The notes below the pieces were generated by a model, which was not told where the DNA came from, made no database searches, and saw only the letters and a program-made list of their open reading frames with translations. A DNA stretch of 64,000 nucleotides from Streptomyces kanamyceticus. Lineage in GTDB: Bacteria > Actinomycetota > Actinomycetes > Streptomycetales > Streptomycetaceae. The stretch lies in contig NZ_CP023699.1 of the NCBI RefSeq assembly GCF_008704495.1, positions 3,596,001-3,660,000 of the forward strand. Reading direction: 5' to 3'. Shown here one piece after another: positions 42,660-51,641 of this stretch (within the stretch, counting starts at the first letter, position 1; every line of letters starts with the position of its first letter). The position numbers were made by a program, and so were the translations under genes.

Positions 42660-43913
42660 ATGAACAGCAGTACGGGAGGCCCCGCCGAAGGGGATCCATT
42701 CGACGCGGGAGCGACCAGCCTCCTGCGCCAGCCGAAGGCCGTATGGGCCACCGCGGGCGCGTCCGTCGTGGCCTTCATGGGCATCGGCCTCGTCGACCCG
42801 ATCCTGCCCTCCATCGCCAAGGGCCTGGACGCGAGCGCCAGCCAGGTCTCGCTCCTGTTCACCTCGTACTTCCTGATCACCGCCGTCGCGATGCTGGTGA
42901 CCGGCTTCGTCTCCAGCCGCATCGGCGGCAAGAAGACCCTGCTCCTCGGCCTCGCGCTCGTCGTGGTCTTCGCCGCCCTCTCCGGTACGTCGGGGTCGGT
43001 CGGTGAGCTCGTCGGATTCCGCGCCGGGTGGGGCCTGGGCAACGCGCTCTTCGTGTCGACCGCCCTCGCCGTCATCGTCGGCGCGGCGGCGGGCGGCAGC
43101 GCGGCCGCGATCCTGCTCTACGAGTCGGCGCTCGGCCTCGGCATGGCGTGCGGCCCCCTGCTCGGCGCGCTGCTCGGCGACGCCAGCTGGCGCTACCCGT
43201 TCTTCGGCACCGCGGCGCTGATGGCGATCGGCTTCCTCTGCATCACGGCGTTCCTCAAGGAACAGCCGAAGCCCGCGAAGAAGACCTCGCTGCTCGACCC
43301 GGTCAAGGCACTGGGCCACGGCGGGCTCGCCTCCGTGGCGGCCTCGGCGTTCTTCTACAACTACACGTTCTTCACCGTGCTGGCCTTCACGCCGTTCGTG
43401 CTGAACATGACCCCGTACAAGTCGGGCGCGGTCTTCTTCGCCTGGGGCGTGCTGCTCGCGGTCTTCTCGGTGCTCGTCGCGCCGCGCCTCCAGGAGCGGT
43501 TCGGGTCGCTGAAGGTGCTCGGCGGCTCGCTGGTGCTGCTCGCCGCGGACGTCCTGGTCCTCGGGTACGGCAACCACACCGCGGCTGTCGTCTGCACGAT
43601 CCTGTCCGGCGCGTTCATCGGCGTGAACAACACCGTCTACACCGAGCTCGCCCTCGGCGTCTCCGACGCGCCGCGCCCGGTGGCCAGCGCCGGGTACAAC
43701 TTCGTGCGCTGGTTCGCCGCGGCGGCCGCGCCGTTCTTCGCGCCGAAGATCGAGGAGTGGAGCAACATCCACATCCCGTTCGTGGTCGCGGCGGTCACGG
43801 CGGTGCTCGGCGCGGTCGTGGTGCGGGTGCGCAGGAACGCCCTCACGCACGAGGCCGAGGAGCTCGAACCGAAGCACGCCACGGAGGATGGCGTCACGGT
43901 CTTCGCCAACTAG
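42660..43913 (+). CDS. MFS transporter (DHA1-type efflux)
   Basis: 417 residues, 12 predicted helices. MFS signature: the loop 2-3 motif GFVSSRIGGKKTLLLG corresponds to the GxxxDRxGRR/K signature, and an antiporter-like motif (ALGLGMACGPLLGALLG, motif C) in helix 5 marks drug/proton antiporters. Probably exports small organic compounds. AAGGAGCGGCTGT precedes the ATG. The stop is 18 bases from the convergent next gene. Confidence 0.88.
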   Translation: MNSSTGGPAEGDPFDAGATSLLRQPKAVWATAGASVVAFMGIGLVDPILPSIAKGLDASASQVSLLFTSYFLITAVAMLVTGFVSSRIGGKKTLLLGLALVVVFAALSGTSGSVGELVGFRAGWGLGNALFVSTALAVIVGAAAGGSAAAILLYESALGLGMACGPLLGALLGDASWRYPFFGTAALMAIGFLCITAFLKEQPKPAKKTSLLDPVKALGHGGLASVAASAFFYNYTFFTVLAFTPFVLNMTPYKSGAVFFAWGVLLAVFSVLVAPRLQERFGSLKVLGGSLVLLAADVLVLGYGNHTAAVVCTILSGAFIGVNNTVYTELALGVSDAPRPVASAGYNFVRWFAAAAAPFFAPKIEEWSNIHIPFVVAAVTAVLGAVVVRVRRNALTHEAEELEPKHATEDGVTVFAN

Positions 43914-43931
43914 GGCTCACGACAAGGGATT

Positions 43932-44516
43932 TCAGTCCAGCGACACGGACTTGCGCAGCGGATCGCGCAGGTCCGTCCCGCTGTTCAGCCACCGCTCCTG
44001 GAGGGCCGCCGCGCCGTGCACCCGCTTCCACGCCGCCTCGTTCGGCGTCATGGGGAGGAGGGGCAGGAACCGTACGGGATCCATGGGCTCGTCGAGGTCC
44101 AGATCCTCGACCAGGCCGCCGGACTCCGCGACGAGCACCGAGGTGAACGGCGCGCCCGGCCACAGCGGTTCGCCCACGTCAAGGGACGCCCCTGCCGCCA
44201 CGACCAGCCCCTCGACCTGGGGCGAGGCGGCGAGCACGGCCAGCGGGCGCAGCACCTTGTCGGTGTCGGCGAGCCCTCCTCGTACCGAAAGGACGAGCTC
44301 CGCGCGCGGGCCCTTGACCGGGTCGGCGAGTGCGGCGGTGGGGTCGGTCATCGGCTGGACCGACATACCGAGCGTGGCGTAGCGCACGACGTCGCCGTCC
44401 GTGAAGCGCAGCACTTCGAAGCGGTCGGTGCCGAGGAAGGTCACCGCGGCGCGCGCGTCGGGTTCCCCCAGGCCGGTGCGGAGACGGGCCTCGACGAGGG
44501 CAAGAACATCAGCCAT
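43932..44516 (-). CDS. Suppressor-of-fused-like domain protein
   Basis: 194 residues. The central segment (FEVLRFTDGDVVRYATLGMS, GPRAELVLSVRG, PFTSVLVAESGG, FLPLLPMTPNEAAWKRVHG) matches the bacterial SUFU-type domain, often found in immunity or polymorphic-toxin contexts but here alone. No toxin-like partner is seen nearby. No strong Shine-Dalgarno precedes the ATG. Function unknown. Confidence 0.65.
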   Translation of the reverse strand: MADVLALVEARLRTGLGEPDARAAVTFLGTDRFEVLRFTDGDVVRYATLGMSVQPMTDPTAALADPVKGPRAELVLSVRGGLADTDKVLRPLAVLAASPQVEGLVVAAGASLDVGEPLWPGAPFTSVLVAESGGLVEDLDLDEPMDPVRFLPLLPMTPNEAAWKRVHGAAALQERWLNSGTDLRDPLRKSVSLD

Positions 44517-45016
44517 GACGCGAGCATAGAACTCGTCAGTGAAGCGCAAAGCGGGGGCTTGACACTTCAGTCGGCTGATAGTGTTGGCCGCTGGCTCAGG
44601 GCAGCACGCAGAAGCGTCGCTTTCAAGCCCTGCAGACAGACACTGACTCTGCGCCACGGGCGCAGAGGGCGCATGGGACTTCCCTTACGGGGGACCGGCC
44701 GGAGGAGGTGGGGCTGCAATGGACCGAAGTCGACCGTGCAGTACCACCCGCTCTTCCGCCCGGTGAATCACGCAGCCCGGTAGCTGCGCACGCACACACA
44801 CGCACCGCATGCACTGTTCGTGCCGTGTGCGACGGAAGAGCACTTCGTTTTCACCTGATCTGTCTGAGTTCCCTGATCTGTGTCAGTAGCGAAGCTGCCA
44901 CCGCAACGGTGCGGTGCTCCCCGCTTTGTGGACGTGCCAAACATTCCCGCAGTAGGACGTCCCCATTCCGGGCAGTTCCAACCGTTGCAGGCGGCCTCCG
45001 TCGAAGGAGCCTGCCC
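44517..45016 (+). promoter_or_regulatory. 500-base structured leader/promoter region of corA
   Basis: No convincing gene. It contains TTGACA (44559-44564) with a poor -10, a perfect 9-bp hairpin CTCTGCGCC/GGCGCAGAG (44647-44667), GGAGGAGG (44701-44708) followed by a 15-codon ORF (44719-44766, MDRSRPC...SSAR), and an 18-base-spaced direct repeat CCTGATCTGT (44854, 44872). This could be a regulatory leader for Mg2+ transport. Confidence 0.4.
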
Positions 45017-46153
45017 ATGTCGATGATCCGCGACCTTCGTGCCGCCGTCCGCCCCTCGCTGCGCAAGGACGGCAGCGGCTACCCCGCCTCGCCCACCTCC
45101 CCCTACCCGTACGACGCGACCAGGGACGCCGCGTCGGCCGTGGTCGACTGCGCCGTCTACCGCGACGGGCGGCGCCTTGAGTGCGCCGACGCCCTCACGC
45201 CGCACGAGGCGATGCTGGAGGTGCGCAAGCGGGGCGGCTTCGCCTGGATCGGCCTGCACGAGCCGACCGAGGCCGAATTCGCCGGTATCGCGGCCGAGTT
45301 CGGGCTGCACCCGCTCGCCGTCGAGGACGCGGTCCACGCCCACCAGCGGCCCAAGCTGGAGCGCTACGACGACACGCTCTTCACGGTCTTCAAGACCATC
45401 CACTACGTCGAGCACGACGAACTCACCGCCACCAGCGAGATCGTGGAGACCGGCGAGGTGATGTGCTTCACCGGCCGGGACTTCTTCATCACCGTGCGGC
45501 ACGGCGGGCACGGCTCGCTGCGCGCCCTGCGCCGCCGCCTCCAGGAGGACCCCGAGCTGCTCGGCAAGGGCCCCTCCGCCGTCCTGCACACCATCGCCGA
45601 CCACGTCGTCGACGGCTACCTCGCGGTCGCCGACGCCATGCAGGACGACATCGACGAGGTGGAGAGCGAGGTGTTCTCCGCGCCGAGCAAGGGCAAGGGC
45701 AGTTCGCGCGGTGTCGACGCCGGACGGATCTACCAGCTCAAGCGCGAGGTCCTGGAGTTCAAGCGGGCCGTGTCCCCGCTGCTCCGCCCGATGCTGCTGC
45801 TCAGTGAGCGGCCGATGCGGCTCGTCGACCCCGACATCCAGAAGTACTTCCGCGACGTCGCCGACCACCTCACGCGCGTGCAGGAGCAGGTGATCGGCTT
45901 CGACGAGCTGCTCAACTCGATCCTTCAGGCCAACCTCGCGCAGGCCGCCGTCGCCCAGAACGAGGACATGCGCAAGATCACCTCGTGGGCGGCGATCATC
46001 GCCGTACCGACGGCCGTCTGCGGGGTCTACGGCATGAACTTCGAGCACATGCCCGAGCTGAAGTGGCGCTACGGCTACCCGATGGTGCTCGCCCTCATCG
46101 GCGGCGTCTGCTTCGCCATCCACCGCACCCTCAAGCGCAACGGCTGGCTCTGA
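45017..46153 (+). CDS. corA: Magnesium/cobalt transport protein CorA
   Basis: 378 residues. A large cytoplasmic alpha/beta funnel domain (1-310) leads to two C-terminal helices. The first helix ends with the selectivity motif YGMNF (GMN near 340), and the periplasmic loop is HMPELKW. The stalk helix (DPDIQKYFRDVADHLTRVQE) is typical. Mediates Mg2+ (and Co2+) influx as a pentamer. GAAGGAG precedes the ATG with 6 bases spacing. Part of the conserved corA-mgtE-DUF1003-mrp neighbourhood. Confidence 0.94.
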   Translation: MSMIRDLRAAVRPSLRKDGSGYPASPTSPYPYDATRDAASAVVDCAVYRDGRRLECADALTPHEAMLEVRKRGGFAWIGLHEPTEAEFAGIAAEFGLHPLAVEDAVHAHQRPKLERYDDTLFTVFKTIHYVEHDELTATSEIVETGEVMCFTGRDFFITVRHGGHGSLRALRRRLQEDPELLGKGPSAVLHTIADHVVDGYLAVADAMQDDIDEVESEVFSAPSKGKGSSRGVDAGRIYQLKREVLEFKRAVSPLLRPMLLLSERPMRLVDPDIQKYFRDVADHLTRVQEQVIGFDELLNSILQANLAQAAVAQNEDMRKITSWAAIIAVPTAVCGVYGMNFEHMPELKWRYGYPMVLALIGGVCFAIHRTLKRNGWL

Positions 46154-46176
46154 GCGTCACTCGATAGGCTGCCGCC

Positions 46177-46707
46177 ATGACTGCTGACCCCGCCGCGGCC
46201 GCCGACCCGCTGCTCGACCGTGCTCTCGTCGAGGAGGCCACCAAGAAGTCCGGCCTCATCTGGGTGCAGGGCGAGGGCTCGCCCGCCCGGGCGCTGTGGC
46301 ACGTCTGGCACGAGGGCGCCGCGCACCTGGTCGGCGACGGTCCCGACGAGCAGCCGCTGCCGGGACTCGTCGACGGGGGCCGCGCCGAGGTCACCGTGCG
46401 CAGCAAGGACAAGGGTGGCCGGGTGGTCGCCTGGACGGCGGACGTGAGCGAGCTGGCGCCCGGCTCCGAGCCGTGGGAGGCGGCTGTCGCCGAGCTCAAA
46501 GGGAAGCGGCTCAACGCGTCCGACGCGGAGGGGATCACCGAGCGGTGGGCCTCGCAGTGCCGGGTCGTACGGCTCACTCCGCGTGGGGCAGTGACGGAGG
46601 TGCCCTCCGGGTCGCTTGCCGCCGCGCCCTTGCCGACTGCGGCGACTACGCGTCAGCCGGTGCCGGGGGCTCTGCCCCGGCTGCTCTTCAAGCGGAAGCG
46701 CCGCTGA
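46177..46707 (+). CDS. Hypothetical split-barrel-like protein
   Basis: 176 residues. The core (LIWVQGEGSPARALWHVWHE, AHLVGDGPDEQPLPGL, AEVTVRSKDKGGRVVAWTADV) resembles the flavin/F420-type split beta-barrel found in pyridoxamine-phosphate-oxidase-like proteins, but no cofactor motif is evident. The C-terminal 35 residues are basic. It starts 23 bases after corA and is probably co-transcribed. Function unknown. Confidence 0.65.
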   Translation: MTADPAAAADPLLDRALVEEATKKSGLIWVQGEGSPARALWHVWHEGAAHLVGDGPDEQPLPGLVDGGRAEVTVRSKDKGGRVVAWTADVSELAPGSEPWEAAVAELKGKRLNASDAEGITERWASQCRVVRLTPRGAVTEVPSGSLAAAPLPTAATTRQPVPGALPRLLFKRKRR

Positions 46708-46720
46708 GGTTTTCGCCGCT

Positions 46721-46790
46721 TTCGGGTGCGGGCCCGTCGTGGTTGCTCGCGCAGTTCCCCGCGCCCCTTCGGCACTCGCCCCTGCGGGGC
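46721..46790. repeat. Dispersed GC-rich intergenic repeat, copy 5
   Basis: GGTTGCTCGCGCAGTTCCCC followed by GCGCCCCTTCGG. It sits between convergent genes. Confidence 0.65.
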
Positions 46791-46798
46791 TCAGTGCC

Positions 46799-47569
46799 TC
46801 ATGACGTCGGCAGCTGCTTCCCGTAGTCGACCAGTTCCGTCTTGTCCGGCTCCTCGGCCTTGAAGTCCTTGCCCCAGTCGGTGAGTTTGAGGGTGCCCGC
46901 GTGGCCGCCGCGCTCCAGGCGCAGGGGATAGGGCTTGCCGTCCAGGGAGACGTCCAGGGTGCCGCCCGCGCCCTCGTCGCCGGTGATCTTGATGGTGCGC
47001 GTGCTGCCCGTCTTGCCGCGGTCGCCCTTGGCGAGTTCGCCGTGCAGCGTGAGCATGCCGTCGAGGAGCACGCTCTTGTCCGTGAAGCCGCTCAGCTGCT
47101 GGTAGGCGGGGTCGCCCTCGGGGACCTTGACGTACTTGCCGTCCAGCTTGGCCGCGGCCGTCTCGTCCCCCTTGGCGCCCTTCCCGTCGCCCGCGCTCTT
47201 CTTGTGCGTCCAGAACTCCGAGTCGGCCTTCAGGTACAGCTGCTCGCCGACGCGCAGGAGCTGGAACGTCTGGCCCTTGGAGGTGACCGTGCCGGTGCCG
47301 CCCTCGTCCTTGACCCGCATGTCCAAGGTGTAGGTGTGGTCCTTGCTCACCACGGTGCCGGAGAGCCGGACGGCCGGCGCGTCCGTCGCGGCCTTGCTCG
47401 CCTTGCTCTGGATCTTCGACGCGGGGAGCTTGCCGACGCCGTTGGTGCCCGCGTCCGGGTCCTCGCTGCTGCACCCCGTCAGACTGGTGCCCCCCACCAC
47501 CAGGCCCGCGCACATCGCGCTCACGAGTGCGGCCCTGCGGGTGCGGCTTGCCGGGGGAAGTGCGGTCAC
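46799..47569 (-). CDS. Lipoprotein, LppX/LprG-like fold
   Basis: 256 residues. The signal peptide ends with lipobox SLTGCSSED, so it is lipid-anchored outside the membrane. The mature protein has the repeated beta-strand pattern of the LolA/LppX_LprAFG fold: SGTVVSKDHTYTLDMRVKDEG, FQLLRVGEQLYLKADSEFW, KYVKVPEGDPAYQQ. Mycobacterial relatives carry hydrophobic lipids; the ligand here is unknown. Divergent from the mgtE-type gene. Confidence 0.78.
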   Translation of the reverse strand: MTALPPASRTRRAALVSAMCAGLVVGGTSLTGCSSEDPDAGTNGVGKLPASKIQSKASKAATDAPAVRLSGTVVSKDHTYTLDMRVKDEGGTGTVTSKGQTFQLLRVGEQLYLKADSEFWTHKKSAGDGKGAKGDETAAAKLDGKYVKVPEGDPAYQQLSGFTDKSVLLDGMLTLHGELAKGDRGKTGSTRTIKITGDEGAGGTLDVSLDGKPYPLRLERGGHAGTLKLTDWGKDFKAEEPDKTELVDYGKQLPTS

Positions 47570-47762
47570 AGGTGGCGCTGCCTCTCGTGCGGACGGCCTC
47601 TACGGCTTCGGCAGTACGGCAGCGTACCTCTGCCGGCGCAGCGGCTCGGCGCCAGTCCGTCCGGAGCCTCCGCCGGGGCGCATCCGACAGGGACGGGCTA
47701 GCCTGAAGCCCGTATTGCCGGATCAAGCGGGATGAATCCCCAGGTGAGAAGGGAGCGCACGC

Positions 47763-49037
47763 ATGGCGGCAGGCGCCCCCAGAGTATTCGTCTCCCACCT
47801 CTCCGGCGTCCCCGCGTTCGACCCGAACGGCGACCAGGTGGGCCGGGTGCGCGACGTGGTCGTGATGCTGCGCGTCGGGCGCAGGCCCCCGCGGCTGCTC
47901 GGCCTGGTCGTGGAGCTGTCGACGCGGCGGCGGATCTTCCTGCCGATGACCCGCGTCACCGGCGTCGAGTCCGGCCAGGTCATCACCACGGGCGTACTGA
48001 ACGTACGGCGCTTCGAACAGCGGCCGACCGAACGGCTCGTCCTCGGCGAGATGCTCGACCGCAGGGTCAAGCTCGTCGATTCGGGCGAGGAGGTGACCGT
48101 CCTCGACGTGTCGGTCCAGCAGTTGCCCGCCCGCCGCGACTGGGAGATCGACCGGGTCTTCGTGCGCAAGGGCAAGGCAGGAACGTTCCGGCGAAAGGGC
48201 GAGACGCTCACCGTCGACTGGTCGGCCGTCGACGGCTTCTCCCTGGAGGAGCACGGGCAGGGCGCCGAGAGCCTGCTCGCCACCTTCGAACAGCTGCGCC
48301 CCGCCGACCTCGCCAACGTCCTGCACCACCTCTCGCCGAAGCGGCGGGCCGAGGTCGCGGCCGCCCTCGACGACGACCGGCTCGCCGACGTCCTCGAAGA
48401 GCTCCCCGAGGACGACCAGATCGAGATCCTCGGCAAGCTCAAGGAGGAGCGCGCGGCGGACGTCCTGGAGGCCATGGACCCCGACGACGCCGCCGACCTG
48501 CTCGCCGAGCTGCCCGAGGACGACAAGGAGCGCCTGCTCACCCTGATGCAGCCGGACGACGCGGCGGACGTGCGGCGCCTGATGGCCTACGAGGAGCGCA
48601 CCGCGGGCGGTCTGATGACGACCGAGCCGATCGTGCTCCGCCCCGACGCCACGGTCGCCGACGCCCTCGCACGGGTGCGCATGGAGGACCTCTCCCCCGC
48701 CCTCGCCGCACAGGTGTACGTGTGCCGCCCGCCGGACGAGACGCCGACCGGCAAGTACCTGGGCACCGTGCACTTCCAGCGGCTGCTCCGCGATCCGCCC
48801 TACACGCTGGTCGGCTCGATCCTCGACGACGACCTGCTGCCCCTCGCCCCGGACGCCACCCTGCCCGCCGTCGCCGGGTTCTTCGCGACGTACGACATGG
48901 TGGCCGCGCCCGTCGTCGACGAGGGCGGCGCACTGCTCGGGGCGGTCACCGTCGACGACGTACTGGACCACATGCTGCCCGACGACTGGCGCGAGACCGA
49001 GTTCCATCTGGAGGAGGAGGCGGGGCATGGCGGCTGA
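47763..49037 (+). CDS. MgtE N-terminal/CBS domain protein without channel domain
   Basis: 424 residues, soluble. N-terminal PRC-barrel-like part (AGAPRVFVSHLSGVPAFDPNGD, VGRVRDVVVMLR), MgtE intracellular N domain (about 160-290: LRPADLANVLHHLSPKRRAEV, LADVLEELPEDDQIEIL, DDAADLLAELPEDDKERLL), and two CBS domains (about 285-420: RTAGGLMTTEPIVL, DMVAAPVVDEGGALLGAV). The membrane pore domain of MgtE is absent. It may be a Mg2+ sensor acting with CorA or the DUF1003 membrane protein, whose gene overlaps its end by 11 bases. Confidence 0.88.
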   Translation: MAAGAPRVFVSHLSGVPAFDPNGDQVGRVRDVVVMLRVGRRPPRLLGLVVELSTRRRIFLPMTRVTGVESGQVITTGVLNVRRFEQRPTERLVLGEMLDRRVKLVDSGEEVTVLDVSVQQLPARRDWEIDRVFVRKGKAGTFRRKGETLTVDWSAVDGFSLEEHGQGAESLLATFEQLRPADLANVLHHLSPKRRAEVAAALDDDRLADVLEELPEDDQIEILGKLKEERAADVLEAMDPDDAADLLAELPEDDKERLLTLMQPDDAADVRRLMAYEERTAGGLMTTEPIVLRPDATVADALARVRMEDLSPALAAQVYVCRPPDETPTGKYLGTVHFQRLLRDPPYTLVGSILDDDLLPLAPDATLPAVAGFFATYDMVAAPVVDEGGALLGAVTVDDVLDHMLPDDWRETEFHLEEEAGHGG

Positions 49038-49584
49038 CCGCGAGCGCGAGAACCGCACCGAGCCGAGGCCCTCCCGGTTCCGCCTGGACCAGCCACGCGT
49101 GCCGCGCACCAAGCTGCTGCCCGACTACGACCCCGAGGCGTTCGGGCGGATGTCGGAGCGGATCGCGCGGTTCCTCGGCACGGGCCGGTTCATCGTCTGG
49201 ATGACGGTCGTCATCATCCTGTGGGTGGTGTGGAACATCGCCGCCCCCGACGCCTACCGCTTCGACCAGTACCCGTTCATCTTCCTGACGCTGATGCTCT
49301 CCCTCCAGGCGTCGTACGCCGCTCCGCTGATCCTGCTCGCGCAGAACCGCCAGGACGACCGCGACCGCGTCAACCTCGAACAGGACCGCAAGCAGAACGA
49401 GCGCTCCATCGCGGACACCGAGTACCTCACCCGCGAGATCGCCTCGCTCCGCATGGGCCTCGGCGAGGTCGCCACCCGCGACTGGATCCGCTCCGAACTC
49501 CAGGACCTGGTCAAGGAGCTGGAGGAGCAGCGCGCCCTATTCCCGCGGGAGCGCTCGCGGGGAAGTGATGTAGGCGACCGTTGA
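49027..49584 (+). CDS. DUF1003 membrane protein
   Basis: 185 residues. Two adjacent membrane helices (about 52-72 and 84-106: FIVWMTVVIILWVVWNIAAP, FPFIFLTLMLS-type segment) are followed by a cytoplasmic Arg/Asp/Asn-rich coiled coil (LAQNRQDDRDRVNLEQDRKQ), the DUF1003 hallmark. The gene overlaps the MgtE-N/CBS gene by 11 bases, so the two are probably partners, perhaps together replacing a full MgtE. Function unproven. Confidence 0.88.
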   Translation: MAADRERENRTEPRPSRFRLDQPRVPRTKLLPDYDPEAFGRMSERIARFLGTGRFIVWMTVVIILWVVWNIAAPDAYRFDQYPFIFLTLMLSLQASYAAPLILLAQNRQDDRDRVNLEQDRKQNERSIADTEYLTREIASLRMGLGEVATRDWIRSELQDLVKELEEQRALFPRERSRGSDVGDR

Positions 49585-49628
49585 CGGGCCTTTCCCGGCC
49601 CGGGTTACCGCGCCGTACTATCGGTCGT

Positions 49629-50762
49629 ATGGCTACGGAAGACGCGGTGCTTGAAGCACTGGCGACGGTGAACGACCCCGAGATCCAGCGACCCATCACC
49701 GAGTTGGGGATGGTCAAATCTGTGGACATCGCCCCCGACGGGGCGGTGGCGGTCACCGTGTACCTGACGGTCTCCGGCTGCCCGATGCGCGAGACGATCA
49801 CCAAGAACGTGACGGACGCGGTCGCCGCCGTCGAGGGCGTCACGCACGTCGACGTCACGCTCGACGTGATGAGCGACGACCAGCGCAAGGAGCTGGCCGC
49901 CGCGCTGCGCGGCGGCACCGCCGAGCGCGAGGTCCCCTTCGCCAAGCCCGGCTCCCTGACCCGGGTCTACGCGGTCGCCTCCGGCAAGGGCGGCGTCGGC
50001 AAGTCCTCGGTGACGGTGAACCTCGCGGCCGCGATGGCCGCGGACGGCCTGAAGGTCGGCGTCGTGGACGCGGACATCTACGGCCACTCCGTACCCCGCA
50101 TGCTGGGCGCCGACGGCAAGCCCACCCAGGTCGAGAACATGATCATGCCGCCGTCCGCGAACGGCGTGAAGGTCATCTCCATCGGCATGTTCACCCCGGG
50201 CAACGCACCGGTCGTGTGGCGCGGACCGATGCTGCACCGCGCCCTCCAGCAGTTCCTCGCCGACGTCTTCTGGGGCGACCTGGACGTGCTCCTGCTCGAC
50301 CTGCCGCCGGGCACGGGCGACATCGCGATCTCCGTGGCGCAGCTCGTGCCGAACGCCGAGATCCTCGTCGTCACGACGCCCCAGCAGGCCGCGGCCGAGG
50401 TCGCCGAGCGCGCGGGATCCATCGCCGTACAGACCCACCAGAAGATCGTCGGCGTCGTCGAGAACATGTCCGGGCTGCCCTGCCCGCACTGCGACGAGAT
50501 GGTCGACGTGTTCGGCACGGGCGGCGGTCAGCGGGTCGCGGAGGGCCTCACGAAGACGACGGGCGCGACGGTTCCCGTCCTCGGCTCCATCCCGATCGAC
50601 GTACGCCTGCGCGAGGGCGGCGACGAGGGCAAGCCGGTCGTCCTGACCGACCCGGACTCCCCCGCGGGCTCGGCGCTGCGCGCCATCGCGGGCAAGCTGG
50701 GCGGCCGCCAGCGCGGCCTGGCGGGCATGTCGCTGGGGGTCACGCCGCGCAACAAGTTCTGA
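49629..50762 (+). CDS. Mrp/NBP35-type Fe-S cluster carrier ATPase
   Basis: 377 residues. N-terminal DUF59/MIP18 domain (about 1-90: VNDPEIQRPITELGMV, GCPMRETI), then a deviant Walker A ATPase (ASGKGGVGKSS near 118), LDLPPGTGD (Walker B region), and GLPCPHCDEM with the CxxC that holds a bridging [4Fe-4S] cluster between monomers. Transfers Fe-S clusters to apo-proteins. No Shine-Dalgarno is seen; TACTAT lies 7 bases before the ATG, so a leaderless transcript is possible. Matches mrp beside sigE in mycobacteria. Confidence 0.92.
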   Translation: MATEDAVLEALATVNDPEIQRPITELGMVKSVDIAPDGAVAVTVYLTVSGCPMRETITKNVTDAVAAVEGVTHVDVTLDVMSDDQRKELAAALRGGTAEREVPFAKPGSLTRVYAVASGKGGVGKSSVTVNLAAAMAADGLKVGVVDADIYGHSVPRMLGADGKPTQVENMIMPPSANGVKVISIGMFTPGNAPVVWRGPMLHRALQQFLADVFWGDLDVLLLDLPPGTGDIAISVAQLVPNAEILVVTTPQQAAAEVAERAGSIAVQTHQKIVGVVENMSGLPCPHCDEMVDVFGTGGGQRVAEGLTKTTGATVPVLGSIPIDVRLREGGDEGKPVVLTDPDSPAGSALRAIAGKLGGRQRGLAGMSLGVTPRNKF

Positions 50763-50815
50763 GTGCCCCGAAGGGGCGCGGGGAACTGCGCGACCAGCCA
50801 CGGCCGGCCCGCAGA
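50763..50815. repeat. Dispersed GC-rich intergenic repeat, copy 6
   Basis: GCCCCGAAGGGGCGCGGGGA followed by ACTGCGCGACCAGCCACGGC, only 2 bases after the mrp stop, between convergent genes. Confidence 0.65.
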
Positions 50816-50852
50816 AAACCACGCGCCCCACGAAACCCCGCTCCACGCAGCG

Positions 50853-51521
50853 CTATGCGTACGAGGCGATGTCCTTGATCACCGAGAAGCCAAGGCCGTA
50901 CGCACTCATCCCGCGCCCATAGGCGCCAAGGTGCACGCCCTCCTTCGTCGAGCCCGCCAGGACCCAGCCGAACTCGGACTCGCGGTAGTGGAACGGCGTC
51001 GGCACCCCGTCCACCGGCAGGGAGAGCGCCGACCAGTCGGAGCCCTCCAGGTCGTCCGCGAGGACCCAGGCCGTCTCCGTCTGCTGGTCCAGCCAGTCGT
51101 CGCGCAGCGTGTGGTCCATCTGCCCGGGCCAGGTGTGGGACAGCAGGCCCACACCGGCGAGCCAGGCCGCGGAGGAGACCGAGGTGGCCTCCAGGACGCC
51201 GGTGCCGTCGGAGCTGCGCCGTACGGGATTGGCCGCGACGGTCACCACGACCGCGAAGCGCTCCTTGTCGCTGTTGCCGAGGGTGCCCTCGGCACGGACG
51301 GACGGCTCGTCGCCGTGCCCGATCGAACCGTGCTCCACGGCACCGTCCGCCGTCGCGCCGACCTGCATCAGCCAGCGCTGCCCCGTGAAGGCCTCGTCAA
51401 GGCCGTACCAGGGGAAGGGCGCCAGCAGGTAGCCGTCGACCGTGCGCCGGGCGGAGGGCACCGCTTGTGCGGTGCCGTCCGCGGCCGGCGCCTGCGCGCC
51501 TACGCGACTTGTCGTCTCCAT
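50853..51521 (-). CDS. Conserved hypothetical protein
   Basis: 222 residues, soluble, no signal peptide. Recognisable features only: an N-terminal DGYLLAPFPWYGLDEAFTGQ stretch, many Trp residues, and a C-terminal GMSAYGLGFSVIKDIASYA. GAGGAGG lies 11 bases before the ATG at 51521. It lies between mrp and tatB, where actinobacteria carry a variable gene. I cannot assign a function. Confidence 0.7.
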   Translation of the reverse strand: METTSRVGAQAPAADGTAQAVPSARRTVDGYLLAPFPWYGLDEAFTGQRWLMQVGATADGAVEHGSIGHGDEPSVRAEGTLGNSDKERFAVVVTVAANPVRRSSDGTGVLEATSVSSAAWLAGVGLLSHTWPGQMDHTLRDDWLDQQTETAWVLADDLEGSDWSALSLPVDGVPTPFHYRESEFGWVLAGSTKEGVHLGAYGRGMSAYGLGFSVIKDIASYA

Positions 51522-51641
51522 GTACCCGGCCGCCTCCTCGCTCTCGTCGGTCCGGCGCGGCCCGCCCCCCTCGGGCGTCCTCACGCCGGACAACAAGGCA
51601 GGATAGCCACACCCGTTCCCGGCGGTGGCTCAGGAGATGGC

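Noticed and set aside
44559..44587. TTGACA as a promoter for corA
   Set aside because: No acceptable -10 at 16-18 bases. TAGTGT lies at 14 bases, too close.
44719..44766. 15-codon ORF as a confirmed leader peptide
   Set aside because: Ribosome site spacing is 10 bases and the Arg/Ser-rich content carries no clear sensing codons. It is kept only as part of the leader description.
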